A DNA stretch of 55,333 nucleotides from Comamonadaceae bacterium (lineage in GTDB: Bacteria; Pseudomonadota; Gammaproteobacteria; Burkholderiales; Burkholderiaceae_C), in assembly GCA_947447355.1 (NCBI GenBank), contig CANFJF010000018.1:1-55333 (forward strand), written 5' to 3'. This document shows, piece after piece, positions 16,283 to 24,944 of the stretch. The notes below the pieces were generated by a model. That model saw nothing but the letters and a program-made list of their open reading frames with translations, was not told the DNA's origin and did not search any database. Position 1 is the first letter of the stretch. Every line of letters begins with the position of its first letter. The translations under genes were made by a program, and so were the position numbers.

Positions 16283-16915
16283 TCAGCGATGAGCTTTTCC
16301 TAGAGTCAAGTTTTGTAAGAATTCATCACGCGTCATGACGTCAGCGTACTTTTGCTTGATGTCGAATAAATTAGCGTCATGCGGCTCAAGGGCCCGGTCG
16401 CCCACACAATCGCTGATCACCACTGTCAAAAAGTTGTGCTGCATGGAATCCACCACGCTGGCGCGCACACAACCGCTGGTGGTGCAACCCACAATCACCG
16501 CAGTGTCGACACCGTGCAAATGCAACCAACCCGCCAAGCCGGTATTGAAAAACGCTGACGCGGTTTGTTTGCGGACGATGTATTCGCCAGCCAAAGGCGT
16601 GAGCTGCGGAACGATCTGCGAACTGTGGGCTGTTTCGGTGAGCGCTTGCAGCGCCTTGACACGCCGCGTAAAGACGTTGTAGTTGGCGCCATCGTCATCA
16701 AAAACGACCCGCGTGTGTGCGATCGGCAACTGGAGCTGGCGAAACGAGGCCAGCAATGGAACTGTCGCTTCAACCGCCGCTTCAATGTGCGGTCCGCCAA
16801 ACTGGTCGATGTCCACAAAGCCATTGACAAAGTCCACCAGAATCAACCCGCAACGCCGGCCTATGCCTGAAGTGCCGCCCAGTCCTTGGTGTTGATAAAT
16901 TTCATCTCGGTTCAT
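16283..16915 (-). CDS. Isochorismatase-fold amidohydrolase, maleamate/N-carbamoylsarcosine amidase-like
   Basis: 210 residues. The cysteine-hydrolase triad is visible: Asp in LILVDFVNGF, Lys in VRKQTASAFF and Cys in GCTTSGCVRAS. The N-terminal QHQGLGGTSGIGRR resembles maleamate amidohydrolase (NicF) and N-carbamoylsarcosine amidase rather than nicotinamidase. Such enzymes release ammonia from an amide late in N-heterocycle or creatinine breakdown. AAGGACATTGCG precedes ATG 16915. It lies between a deleted FAD monooxygenase and an M20 remnant, so it may be the last intact gene of a dying catabolic operon. Confidence 0.85.
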   Translation of the reverse strand: MNRDEIYQHQGLGGTSGIGRRCGLILVDFVNGFVDIDQFGGPHIEAAVEATVPLLASFRQLQLPIAHTRVVFDDDGANYNVFTRRVKALQALTETAHSSQIVPQLTPLAGEYIVRKQTASAFFNTGLAGWLHLHGVDTAVIVGCTTSGCVRASVVDSMQHNFLTVVISDCVGDRALEPHDANLFDIKQKYADVMTRDEFLQNLTLGKAHR

Positions 16916-17019
16916 CGCAATGTCCTTGGAATTTAGGGAGGCTCGGTTTCAATGTCACTGGGTCTGTTAAAAATTCAACAAAGCCTCAGCCAACGTGACG
17001 CAGGACAGGGCATGGCGAA

Positions 17020-17320
17020 TCATGCAATTGACTCGTCCTGCATCTTCTTGTGCAGCACCGGGTCGCGCTCTTCGATTTCTTTTTTGTTGCGTGCGATGCT
17101 GGCGTTGATGTATTCAATAGCGATGGTTCTGCGCTGGCGTTCGTAGCGATCAAGGATGTCCTCACGCGCTTGGCCACGATCAGATTGCTCCGCTTCCACT
17201 GCTCGCACTGCAGTCGAAACGGGTGGCCGGTGTCACCCTGATACCGGCCTCGGCCAGTACCAAGGCACCGACCAAGCCGACGGGCCCGGCCCCTGCAATC
17301 ATCATGTGCGCTTGTTTCAA
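17020..17320 (-). pseudogene. FAD-dependent monooxygenase with internal deletion
   Basis: The N-terminal part reads MMIAGAGPVGLVGALVLAEAG (from ATG 17305, or a TTG about 15 bases earlier), the dinucleotide-binding GxGxxG motif of aromatic FAD hydroxylases. Shortly after, in another frame, ILDRYERQRRTIAIEYINAS and HKKMQDE match the C-terminal helices of the same family (DLL--YE-ERRPVA). About 300 middle residues, including the DG and GD motifs, are gone and the frame shifts at the join near 17205-17240. The end is also cut by a stop after QDESIA. It lies upstream of the isochorismatase gene in the same direction and probably hydroxylated the ring of the lost pathway's substrate. Confidence 0.75.
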
Positions 17321-17385
17321 TTCCGACGCCTTGAGACCTTGACACTTTGAATTGGGTTCACATGAAGCAGATTTCAAGTTGAGAA

Positions 17386-17530
17386 TGTACACAAGATTTT
17401 ATTTCTACGGCATGGATGCATCATAAATATTTGAGAATTTCTATAAAAAACACGATTAAATCGCCTTAATCATGACATTTGCTCTAAACTTAAAAACTGA
17501 TCAATCATAAAAATAAATATTTGTACACAA
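17386..17530. promoter_or_regulatory. Two TGTACACAA boxes flanking an AT-rich promoter region
   Basis: TGTACACAA occurs at 17386-17394 and, as TTGTACACAA, at 17521-17530, in direct orientation 136 bases apart. The DNA between is very AT-rich and holds the divergent promoters of the monooxygenase remnant operon and the GntR gene. GntR proteins of the FCD class often bind TTGTnnACAA-like sites, so these are candidate operators. Confidence 0.45.
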
Positions 17531-17558
17531 TAAAGCTGCAAGTTGCCGCGCTACTAGC

Positions 17559-18236
17559 ATGACTCGCGCCAGCGATATCGCTTACAAAGCTATTCGAGGT
17601 CTCATTTTGGATGGGCTTTATGTCCCGGGGCAGCGAATGATCGAAGACGAGTTGGCACAACGCGTCGGCGTGTCAAGAACCTCTGTACGCGACAGTTTGC
17701 GACGTTTGGTCAATGAAGGTTTGGTGCGTACCGAGCCTCATCGGGGCACTTTCGTTGCGGACTTGTCTACGGCAGAAATCGACGAAATATTTCAGCTTCG
17801 CGCGATCCTGGAAGGTCATGCCGCCGCACAAGCTGCCTTGAATGCGAAGCCTGAAGACCTTGACGAACTCGAACGAATCGCAGCAGATATTGAGGCCCTG
17901 CTCGATCGGGACGACCACACCCCCGAGGAGTTGTTTGCCCGTTTTCAGTCCAGCAACAACGAGTTTCATGGGGTTATCTTGCGTGCCAGTGGCTCTCAAC
18001 GCCTGCAGGCACTCGCCAAGCCCTTGATCGAACTGCCTTTGGTGCTCATGAAAAATCAGAATTGGCCGGGAGAAGTGTCAGTGCGCCGTTCGAACCAGCA
18101 GCACATGGAGATCATTCAGTCCTTGCGCGCACGTGATCCCCTGCTAGGTAAACTTCGAACCCAGTCACACATCATGTCAACGCGACCACGCGCCATGGTT
18201 GAAGAGTCACTCCATGGGTTGAACCTTTTGTCATGA
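17559..18236 (+). CDS. GntR-family regulator, FCD subfamily
   Basis: 225 residues. The winged helix-turn-helix is clear: AYKAIRGLILDGLYVPGQRM, then DELAQRVGVSRTSVRDSLRRL (about residues 30-50) and the wing VRTEPHRGTFV. A helical FCD domain follows with the EIFQLRAILEGHAAA entry and a later N-E-FH metal/ligand motif (SSNNEFHGVI). It is divergent from the monooxygenase remnant/isochorismatase operon and convergent with the metallo-hydrolase gene. It probably controlled the catabolic genes here. The ligand is unknown. Confidence 0.9.
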   Translation: MTRASDIAYKAIRGLILDGLYVPGQRMIEDELAQRVGVSRTSVRDSLRRLVNEGLVRTEPHRGTFVADLSTAEIDEIFQLRAILEGHAAAQAALNAKPEDLDELERIAADIEALLDRDDHTPEELFARFQSSNNEFHGVILRASGSQRLQALAKPLIELPLVLMKNQNWPGEVSVRRSNQQHMEIIQSLRARDPLLGKLRTQSHIMSTRPRAMVEESLHGLNLLS

Positions 18237-18293
18237 TGAGGCACAAGATCTTCGTCATGAACAGTGGCATGCCCCTAGGGCAACTCCCCTCGC

Positions 18294-19184
18294 CTAGGAC
18301 GTCAGGCCTTGAAATCTGAATTGATCTTTGTGGCTGACAATGCGCCCGGCCACCGGACTGGGGAAGTGTGCGGCGAACAGCAAACTCGACGTGTCGGCCA
18401 AGCTGTGCACCATGGCTTTGCGCGATGCCTCAGAGGCTTGTGCATCGTGACAAAAATGAGACGGCCAGCTCAGATTGATCAGTTGGGCCGGCGTGTGAAG
18501 AATGTCGCCACTGAAGACGCCGTGCGCTCCTTGGCTGTGCGCATGCAAGATGCAATTGCCCGGCGTATGACCGCGTGCGGCCTGCAAGTACACGCCCTCT
18601 TCAAACTCAAAATCGTCCGCCACCATCACCGCCTGTCCCGCATCGACCACCGGCAAAATGCTGTCAGCAAACGAGCCGTGGTTGGGCACCGGTTGGTTCG
18701 TGGCAATGGCCGACCGGTGTGCATGCTCCCAGTGGCTGTACTCGGTTTGGGAAAACACATACTTGGCCTTGGCAAAGGTGGGAACCCATTGCTGATTGAC
18801 CAGTTGAGTGTTCCAGCCCACGTGGTCGGCGTGCAGATGTGTGCAGCAGACAAAATCAATCTCATCGGGGTGAACGCCAATCCGTGCCATGGCCTGCAGG
18901 TAGTCGTAGTTCTGCAGATGCCAGCTGGGTCGATTCGGCCTGGGTTTGTCGTTGCCCACGCAGGTGTCGATCAAGATGGTGTGCCGGCGGGTCCTGAGCA
19001 CATAGCTGTGGAACGACATCATGGCGTTGTTGGCGCCATCCACAAACAGCGGCTTGAGCCAGTCGGCATTGGCATCAATGTCGTCTTTGGTGATTTGCGG
19101 AATGATCCATTGCAGGGCTGCAAAAGCGCCTTCAGACTCAACGATACGGTCAATGCTGAACTCGCCCAAAATATGTTTTTTCAT
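18294..19184 (-). CDS. Metallo-beta-lactamase-fold hydrolase
   Basis: About 296 residues. The metal-binding THLHADH motif follows the DFVCC strand, with further ligands likely at H in ARGHTPGNCILH, D in FSGDILHTP and H in AAHFPSP. The start is ATG 19184 because AGGACAGTCAAC precedes it and the conserved domain begins soon after. Upstream in-frame codons look random. Relatives include lactonases and other ester hydrolases of secondary metabolism and catabolism. It is divergent from the polysaccharide-deacetylase-fold gene, which suggests a shared pathway. No signal peptide is seen. Confidence 0.86.
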   Translation of the reverse strand: MKKHILGEFSIDRIVESEGAFAALQWIIPQITKDDIDANADWLKPLFVDGANNAMMSFHSYVLRTRRHTILIDTCVGNDKPRPNRPSWHLQNYDYLQAMARIGVHPDEIDFVCCTHLHADHVGWNTQLVNQQWVPTFAKAKYVFSQTEYSHWEHAHRSAIATNQPVPNHGSFADSILPVVDAGQAVMVADDFEFEEGVYLQAARGHTPGNCILHAHSQGAHGVFSGDILHTPAQLINLSWPSHFCHDAQASEASRKAMVHSLADTSSLLFAAHFPSPVAGRIVSHKDQFRFQGLTS

Positions 19185-19283
19185 GTTGACTGTCCTATTA
19201 GTAATGTTGTCATACGCACTGTTCCCGTCCTCGCTGGGCTCATGCACAGCTTCTTTTTATAACTTTCACTCAGGAGTTTTACC

Positions 19284-20186
19284 TTGCATTATTCATGGTC
19301 GCCCATCATCAATCGCAAACCTTTGCGCTTCCCTAACGGAAAAAAACTGGCACTCATCGTGACCATGAACTGCGAGTATTGGGACCTGACCAAAGACACC
19401 ACCGAGCCCTATTACGCAGGGGGCCCTCCGATGTTGCCGGACTCCCTGCCGGGCAACGTGGCGGACTTCCCTAATTTCACTTGGCGTGAATATGGCCAGC
19501 GTGTTGGCGTCTGGCGAATGTTCAAGTTGTTTGATGAGATGGGGGCACCGTTCTCCATCACCATCAACGCCAAGACAGCCCTTGAGCGCCCTGAAATCAT
19601 CGCCTACGCCAACGAGCGGAAATGGGAAATCGTGGCTCACAACTACGAGCAGGGCGAGCTGTTGACGCGCCACACATTCGACATTGAAAAGGAAAGGGAA
19701 CTGATTGCGGCCACCCTGGCGGTCTATGAAAAAACCGTTGGACGCAAAGCCAAGGGGTGGTTGTCTTCGTCCTTGCGCGGCACACCCAACACGCCTGATT
19801 TGGTGGCTGAACAAGGTCTTCAATTTTTCTGCGACTACATGAACGACGATCAGCCCTACCTGATCCAGACACCGTCCGGTCCGATTGTCAACGTGCCGTA
19901 CAGCATCGAGATCAACGACTTCACCTTCTTTCACCGTCGTGCCATGTCGACCTGGGATGCTGCTCGCATGCTCAAGGACCAGTTTGATGAGCTGTACAAA
20001 GAAGGCGCCGAAAGCGGCCGACTCATGAACATCGGCCTGCATCCGCATGTCTCCGGCTACGCTCACCGCATGCCTTGTTTCCGAGAGTTCCTGGCGCATG
20101 CGAAAGGTCACCCTGACGTGTGGTGGACAACGCGAGAAGAATTGTCGTCTTGGTATCTTGAAAACCACGCCGGCCATATCAGTTAA
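19284..20186 (+). CDS. Polysaccharide-deacetylase-fold hydrolase, PuuE/allantoinase-like
   Basis: 300 residues without a signal peptide. The start is TTG 19284, preceded by CAGGAG at good spacing; no ATG fits. Conserved segments are ALIVTMNCEYWDL (position of the usual metal-binding Asp motif), TALERPEI, WEIVAHNYEQGE, and GLHPHVSGYAHRMPCF with the HPH motif. This resembles cytoplasmic PuuE-type amidohydrolases that open cyclic amides rather than sugar deacetylases. Its neighbours (isochorismatase-fold amidase, metallo-hydrolase, ABC importer) suggest catabolism of a nitrogenous ring compound, which is inference. Confidence 0.82.
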   Translation: MHYSWSPIINRKPLRFPNGKKLALIVTMNCEYWDLTKDTTEPYYAGGPPMLPDSLPGNVADFPNFTWREYGQRVGVWRMFKLFDEMGAPFSITINAKTALERPEIIAYANERKWEIVAHNYEQGELLTRHTFDIEKERELIAATLAVYEKTVGRKAKGWLSSSLRGTPNTPDLVAEQGLQFFCDYMNDDQPYLIQTPSGPIVNVPYSIEINDFTFFHRRAMSTWDAARMLKDQFDELYKEGAESGRLMNIGLHPHVSGYAHRMPCFREFLAHAKGHPDVWWTTREELSSWYLENHAGHIS

Positions 20187-20275
20187 TCAGGCAATAGCAC
20201 CCACCAGTCAGTTCAAACGATTGACTCGTCTGAATTGACTGCCAACTCTCAGCCATGAGGGTTGCCAGTCGAGAG

Positions 20276-20308
20276 AAAAATAAACGGAGCTTAGCTCCGT
20301 TTATTTTT
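20276..20308. terminator. Bidirectional intrinsic terminator
   Basis: AAAAATAAACGGAGCT, a single T, then AGCTCCGTTTATTTTT: a perfect 16-bp stem with A and T tracts on both sides. It lies between the converging polysaccharide-deacetylase-fold gene and the livK-like end of the ABC transporter operon, and should stop transcription from both directions. Confidence 0.92.
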
Positions 20309-20316
20309 TATTGGGC

Positions 20317-21489
20317 TTACTTGCAAACGTCTGGTGCGTGCGAGTCAAGTAAAGTACGCTGCCCGTTTTTAAGGCGAATGATAAAAGCCGGCAGTTCTGC
20401 GTCATGATCTTGACTGAAGCAGATTTTGCCGTTGACGCCATTGATGTTGGTGGCCATCAGGTTGTCGCGAATCGCGGTTCTTTCAGCTTTAACCTTGGCC
20501 GCATCGCCGGTCACATTGGCCCGTCGCATGGAGTCAGCGTAGACATAAACAATGTCATAGGCCGATGCATCTACGTGGTGAGCCCCTGATTTGTTGACGC
20601 CCCGTTTCTTAGCCTCATCCAAAAATTTCTTCTCGAATTGGCGGGTCCGATCATTGGCGTCCCACCAGTACCAGGACACAAAAGTGGCACCTTCACCGTC
20701 TGCACCCAAGACCTTTCCAATGTCTGGGTCGGCGAAAATTTGCCCGCCAATCAAGGTGCTGGTGTGGCCTTGGCGACGCAGCTCCTTCATCACTTTGGCA
20801 GTGCCCTCAGGCAGACCGGCGAATGCAAAAACGCCAGGAGAAATACCCTTGAGCTTGGTGATATGAGGTGACAAGTCAGTCGCGTTAGTCGGGAAGCCCT
20901 CTGCCGGAATGACCATCTTCCAACCATTGGCTTCTAGCAAATTGGGCATCCAGCTCGCCAGTGATTTACCAACGAACTCATCGCTGGGGTACATCACGGC
21001 AGCAGTCTTGTTGGTGACGCCGCCCTTGCTGGCCATTGTCTTGAGCAGACGCCCGAACTGCTTGCCTTCATCTTCCGTGACACGGAAGGCCCATTTGCGG
21101 TCTTTGGTCAAACCTGGGGCCGTGGCCGAGTTGGACATTTGCACGATTTCAAGGCGCTCGCCGGCAGCAAAGCCGACTTGTGCTTCCTGGCTGGAGAAAG
21201 GACCAATGACGCCGAGAGCCTTGGTATCTTCAACAAATTTTTGCACAGCGACCTGTGCATTTTTACCCTCTCCGCCCGTATCGAACTTTTCTATTCGGAG
21301 CTTCTTTCCATTGATGCCGCCCGCGGCATTGATTTCAGCCACGGCAATATCGACTGAGATTTCGGTACCCACACCGACACCGGCATAGCGTCCTGTTTTG
21401 GCATGGGACAAACCGAGAACCAGTTCCTGAGACATGGCAGGAAGAGCCACAGCGGCAGCCAAGTAACCCAGCAAGAAGCGCATCTTCAT
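20317..21489 (-). CDS. Branched-chain amino acid-type ABC transporter, periplasmic binding protein
   Basis: 390 residues. A signal peptide (MKMRFLLGYLAAAVALPAMS) is followed by a type I periplasmic-binding fold: LVLGLSHAKTGRYAGVG at the start, AVAEINAAGGINGKKL, and GPFSSQEAQVG where LivK-like proteins bind the ligand carboxyl group. AAGGGG lies 7 bases before ATG 21489. It is the last gene of the five-gene liv-type operon. Relatives take amino acids, amides, urea or aromatic acids. The nearby catabolic genes make a nitrogenous aromatic or amide plausible. Confidence 0.9.
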   Translation of the reverse strand: MKMRFLLGYLAAAVALPAMSQELVLGLSHAKTGRYAGVGVGTEISVDIAVAEINAAGGINGKKLRIEKFDTGGEGKNAQVAVQKFVEDTKALGVIGPFSSQEAQVGFAAGERLEIVQMSNSATAPGLTKDRKWAFRVTEDEGKQFGRLLKTMASKGGVTNKTAAVMYPSDEFVGKSLASWMPNLLEANGWKMVIPAEGFPTNATDLSPHITKLKGISPGVFAFAGLPEGTAKVMKELRRQGHTSTLIGGQIFADPDIGKVLGADGEGATFVSWYWWDANDRTRQFEKKFLDEAKKRGVNKSGAHHVDASAYDIVYVYADSMRRANVTGDAAKVKAERTAIRDNLMATNINGVNGKICFSQDHDAELPAFIIRLKNGQRTLLDSHAPDVCK

Positions 21490-21504
21490 TGAAAACCCCT
21501 TTGT

Positions 21505-22206
21505 TTAAGTACCCAAATATGCAGCCGCCATGCGAGGGTCTGAGGCCAACTCGCTGGTGCTACCTTCCAAAACCAACCGCCCTAACTCAAGTACATAGGC
21601 CCTGTGGGCGGTAGCCAAAGCCATGTGTGTGTTTTGCTCGATCAGCAGGATGGAGAGACCATCGCGGTTCAGATCGGTGATCAGCTTGAACAAGGTCTGA
21701 ACCAACAAGGGACTCAGTCCCAAAGACGGTTCGTCAAGCATCATCAGGGCAGGCTTGCTCAGCAAAGCCCGACCGATTGCCAGCATTTGCTGCTCTCCGC
21801 CTGACAGCACTGACGCGAGCATGTCGCGGCGCTTGGCGAGATTAGGAAAGCGGTCGTAAATCGCATCGATTTCCCGCTCAGGGTTGTCGTTCCGCGTGTA
21901 GGCCCCCATCAGCAAATTGTCGTGCACCGTGAGGCTAACAAAGATTTGCCGACCTTCAGGCACCAGTACCAAACCTTGACCCACACGCCACGCAGCACTT
22001 TGCCGGTTAACCGACTTGCCTTTGAAAAAAACTTCACCGCGGGATGGCTTGACGACACCTTGCAGGGCCTTGAGCAAGGATGTTTTCCCCGCACCATTGG
22101 CCCCAAGCACAGTCACGATTTCGCCTTCGGCGATGTGCATGGACATATCTTTAACGGCCTCAGTAGGACCGTAAGTCACCTGCAGTCCGCGTGCTTCAAG
22201 CAGCAT
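21505..22206 (-). CDS. ABC transporter ATPase, LivF type
   Basis: 233 residues. Walker A GANGAGKTS (about 34-42), Q-loop, signature LSGGEQQMLAIGRAL and Walker B LMMLDEPSLGLSP. The short form without the extra C-terminal element, and the VLELGRLVLEGS tail, mark it as LivF-type. It overlaps the livG-like gene by 11 bases and precedes the binding-protein gene by 15, so all are one operon. It powers import with the LivG-like ATPase. Confidence 0.93.
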   Translation of the reverse strand: MLLEARGLQVTYGPTEAVKDMSMHIAEGEIVTVLGANGAGKTSLLKALQGVVKPSRGEVFFKGKSVNRQSAAWRVGQGLVLVPEGRQIFVSLTVHDNLLMGAYTRNDNPEREIDAIYDRFPNLAKRRDMLASVLSGGEQQMLAIGRALLSKPALMMLDEPSLGLSPLLVQTLFKLITDLNRDGLSILLIEQNTHMALATAHRAYVLELGRLVLEGSTSELASDPRMAAAYLGT

Positions 22207-22957
22207 GAGCTGCTCCTGGCAGGGGGGCGGGTGTGCCCAAATAGGCTTCCATCACGCCAGGGTCTCTGTGAACCTCATCAGGTGTTCCCTCAAAGATCTT
22301 CCGTCCAAAATTGAGCACGACCACGTGATCGCAAAGGTTGCGCACAAAAGGCATGTCGTGTTCGACCACCAACAAAGTGATGCCAGTGCTTGAAAGTCGC
22401 TCCAGCAGCAACCGGAGTTCAATAGTCTCAGCGCTGTTGAGACCCGCAGCGGGCTCATCGAGCAGCAAGATGCTGGGTCGGGCCATGATGGCACGCACCA
22501 CCTCAATTCGTTTTTGAATGCCATAAGGCAAGTCAGCGACGACCTGACCAGGATACGTTCCCAAGCCGGCATCGGCCAGAGCCGCGCGGGCATTTTCAGA
22601 CGCCTTGGCGCCTCGGGCCAATGCAAACGGGGAACTGTAATGGTGCTCGCCCAACATCACATTTTCAATGGTCGACAAATGGGGCATCAGCCGAATATTT
22701 TGAAATGAACGTGCCACCCCTTGCGCCACGCGCTTGGCAACAGACATCCGCGTGATGTCTTGGCCGAGGGCCACGATGCGTCCAGTGTCAATCGGGTAGA
22801 CGCCTGAAATCAAATTAAAAATCGTCGACTTCCCAGCACCGTTAGGGCCAATCAGTGCAGTGCGACTGGCACGCTTGACATCGAAGCTGACGTCATCGAT
22901 GACCTTCAGGCCACCAAAGGATTTACTGACCCCGTTCAGCTGCAACACTGTGCTCAT
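22196..22957 (-). CDS. ABC transporter ATPase, LivG type
   Basis: 253 residues. Walker A GPNGAGKST, VARSFQNIRLMPHLSTIENV (Q-loop region typical of LivG), an atypical signature segment (VADLPYGIQKRIEVVRAI, where LSYG or LSGG is usual) and Walker B ILLLDEPAAGLN. The ATG overlaps the end of the livM-like gene by 4 bases. It pairs with the LivF-like ATPase on the cytoplasmic face of the importer. Confidence 0.93.
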   Translation of the reverse strand: MSTVLQLNGVSKSFGGLKVIDDVSFDVKRASRTALIGPNGAGKSTIFNLISGVYPIDTGRIVALGQDITRMSVAKRVAQGVARSFQNIRLMPHLSTIENVMLGEHHYSSPFALARGAKASENARAALADAGLGTYPGQVVADLPYGIQKRIEVVRAIMARPSILLLDEPAAGLNSAETIELRLLLERLSSTGITLLVVEHDMPFVRNLCDHVVVLNFGRKIFEGTPDEVHRDPGVMEAYLGTPAPLPGAAHAA

Positions 22958-23829
22958 AATCCTGCCTTCTGGCTAGTCGCTACGCGAAAGCGTTCCAGCA
23001 TGGTGCGCGTGATCACACCTTGAGGCCGCCACATCATCATCAGCACCACGGCCATGCCGAAAACCATGTAACGCCCTCCTTCCAGAAATTTAAGCGCCGG
23101 GCTCACTGCTGCCAGATTACGCAAGGCTTCCGGCACCAGAGTGAAAAAGGCAGCCCCAAAAATGGGGCCCCAAACCGTTTGCGTGCCGCCCATCAGCACA
23201 TACAGCAGCACATAAATACTGAACAGGACACCCGTGGATTGCACGTCGATGAAGTTGAACTGGTGAACCAGCAAAGCGCCACCCATGCCGCCAATGGCAC
23301 CACCGATGGTCAACGCCGTGACCTGGGTTGCGCGCAAGTTGACTCCGAACAGGTGGGCGACGTTTTCATCGTCATGGATGGCCCGCACCGACAAGCCAAA
23401 GCGGGTCGACATCAGCCAGCCGACAAAAACAATCACAGCCAGCGCCACCGGCAACACTGTTTGCAGGCCGGCATAGGCCATCACCGACAAACCTGCCGCA
23501 CCACCCAAGGCCGGAATATTCAGCAGTACGCCGGCCACTACTTCGGCAAATGCAAAAGTGGCTAGAACCATGTAAACGCCGCGCGTCCGCAAAATGGGCC
23601 AGGAAATCAAAAAAGCGACGACACCCGCCAAGGCAGACCCGAATATGATCGCCAACCAAAGCGGGAGGTCAAACTGCGATGTCAAGGCACCGGCGGTGTA
23701 GCCGCCAACAAGCACAAAACCCGCCGCACCCAGATTCAACAGACCAGCAGATGCAGGAATAAAAACAGAATAGGCAACCACAACATTGATGGCAAACATG
23801 GCCAGCAGACCACTGAAATATCCAGACAT
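22954..23829 (-). CDS. ABC transporter permease, LivM type
   Basis: 291 residues with about eight hydrophobic helices. The segment LNLGAAGFVLVGGYTAGAL and the cytoplasmic coupling loop around IHDDENVAHLFGVNLRATQV are characteristic of LivM. Its start codon shares its first base with the last base of the livH-like stop (position 23829), and it overlaps the livG-like gene by 4 bases, so translation is tightly coupled. It forms half of the membrane channel. Confidence 0.92.
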   Translation of the reverse strand: MSGYFSGLLAMFAINVVVAYSVFIPASAGLLNLGAAGFVLVGGYTAGALTSQFDLPLWLAIIFGSALAGVVAFLISWPILRTRGVYMVLATFAFAEVVAGVLLNIPALGGAAGLSVMAYAGLQTVLPVALAVIVFVGWLMSTRFGLSVRAIHDDENVAHLFGVNLRATQVTALTIGGAIGGMGGALLVHQFNFIDVQSTGVLFSIYVLLYVLMGGTQTVWGPIFGAAFFTLVPEALRNLAAVSPALKFLEGGRYMVFGMAVVLMMMWRPQGVITRTMLERFRVATSQKAGL

Positions 23830-24743
23830 CAGAATTTACCTTTGCCAATCTGGGTATGACCAAACAGACCCGATGGCCGAATGATCAACACGATCAAAAG
23901 TAATCCCCAAACTGGTATTTTTTCTATTTCAGCGCCAAACGTACTGATGGCCAAAACTTTAACCAATCCCACCAATAACCCACCCGCAATGGCCCCCCAA
24001 ATATTCCCGAGCCCACCGAGCACCATGGCTGCAATAGCATCTGTGGCAATCGCGTCTCCCATAAAAGGCGTGACAGTTCCATAACTGGCGGCGTACAAAA
24101 TGCCGGCCAAGCCTGACAGTACGCCGGCAATCACAAAAACCACCGGCACAACATGTTGCACCTCGACACCCATCAAGGTGGATGCATTCGGGTTTTCGGC
24201 AATGGCACGCAATGCTCGCCCAACCTTGGTGCGAACAAGCAGTAGATTGAGCATGGCGACCAGGATGATGGCGAGCACCAAACTGATCAGGTGCGGAATG
24301 CCAACAATTAACTCTCCGAACCGCAAATTAGTGTCCTTGAAAGGGAGCTCAAAACGCTGCGGGTCACTGCCCCAGATCGACGAAGCCAAATGCTCGAAGA
24401 AAATAAGAAAACCCAAAGAGCTCACCAAGGGCAAGGCGTGCTCGGTCGCATCTCCAAAACGGGCCTTCATGTAGCGGTAGGTAAAACGCTCGATCAGCAG
24501 CGATGCCAGCACCGCAAAGCCAATGCCCACGGTGGCAGCCCATGCCCAATGCCAACCCCAGCCCAACAGGTTAGAGCCCGATGAAGACAAAGCCCACGTC
24601 ACCATACCGGCGATCATGAAGAGCGCAGGAATAGTGAAATTGAGAAAATTCAACATACCGATGGTGAGGGTGAAAGCCACCGCCACAAAAGCCAGTATGC
24701 CGCCTAACATCAGGCCGTTAATGATTTGCTGTATGAATTGCAC
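23829..24743 (-). CDS. ABC transporter permease, LivH type
   Basis: 304 residues, strongly hydrophobic, beginning MQFIQQIINGLMLGGILAFV and carrying the LivH coupling loop GRALRAIAENPNASTLMGV. VLGGLGNIWGAIAGGLLVGL near the end is conserved in the family. It is the first gene of the operon, so the promoter lies in the 200-base space up to 24944, which contains a 12-bp palindrome. It forms the second half of the permease. Confidence 0.92.
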   Translation of the reverse strand: MQFIQQIINGLMLGGILAFVAVAFTLTIGMLNFLNFTIPALFMIAGMVTWALSSSGSNLLGWGWHWAWAATVGIGFAVLASLLIERFTYRYMKARFGDATEHALPLVSSLGFLIFFEHLASSIWGSDPQRFELPFKDTNLRFGELIVGIPHLISLVLAIILVAMLNLLLVRTKVGRALRAIAENPNASTLMGVEVQHVVPVVFVIAGVLSGLAGILYAASYGTVTPFMGDAIATDAIAAMVLGGLGNIWGAIAGGLLVGLVKVLAISTFGAEIEKIPVWGLLLIVLIIRPSGLFGHTQIGKGKF

Positions 24744-24857
24744 GTTAAATGTGATTTGTTGTTAATTTCAATTTTTACTCAAAAAGTATGTGACTCACAT
24801 TGGTGCTTACACCGAGTGCAATTTCAGTGCCAGAAAATTTTTGCTACCCATGATTTT

Positions 24858-24874
24858 TTGACAATGACGTCATT
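24858..24874. promoter_or_regulatory. TTGACA overlapping a perfect 12-bp palindrome, divergent intergenic region
   Basis: AATGACGTCATT (24863-24874) is a perfect palindrome in the 201-base space between the divergent livH-like and SDR genes. It overlaps by one base a consensus -35 TTGACA (24858-24863) that points towards the SDR gene. The matching -10 is poor, which would suit an activator or repressor binding at the palindrome. The rest of 24744-24944 is AT-rich and holds no gene that I can see. Confidence 0.4.
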
Positions 24875-24944
24875 CGCATTTGCTCAGAGTGCCGCCTGCT
24901 TCTGGTATCTTTCGCCAAACACTTGAATGACTGGAGTACGTTGA

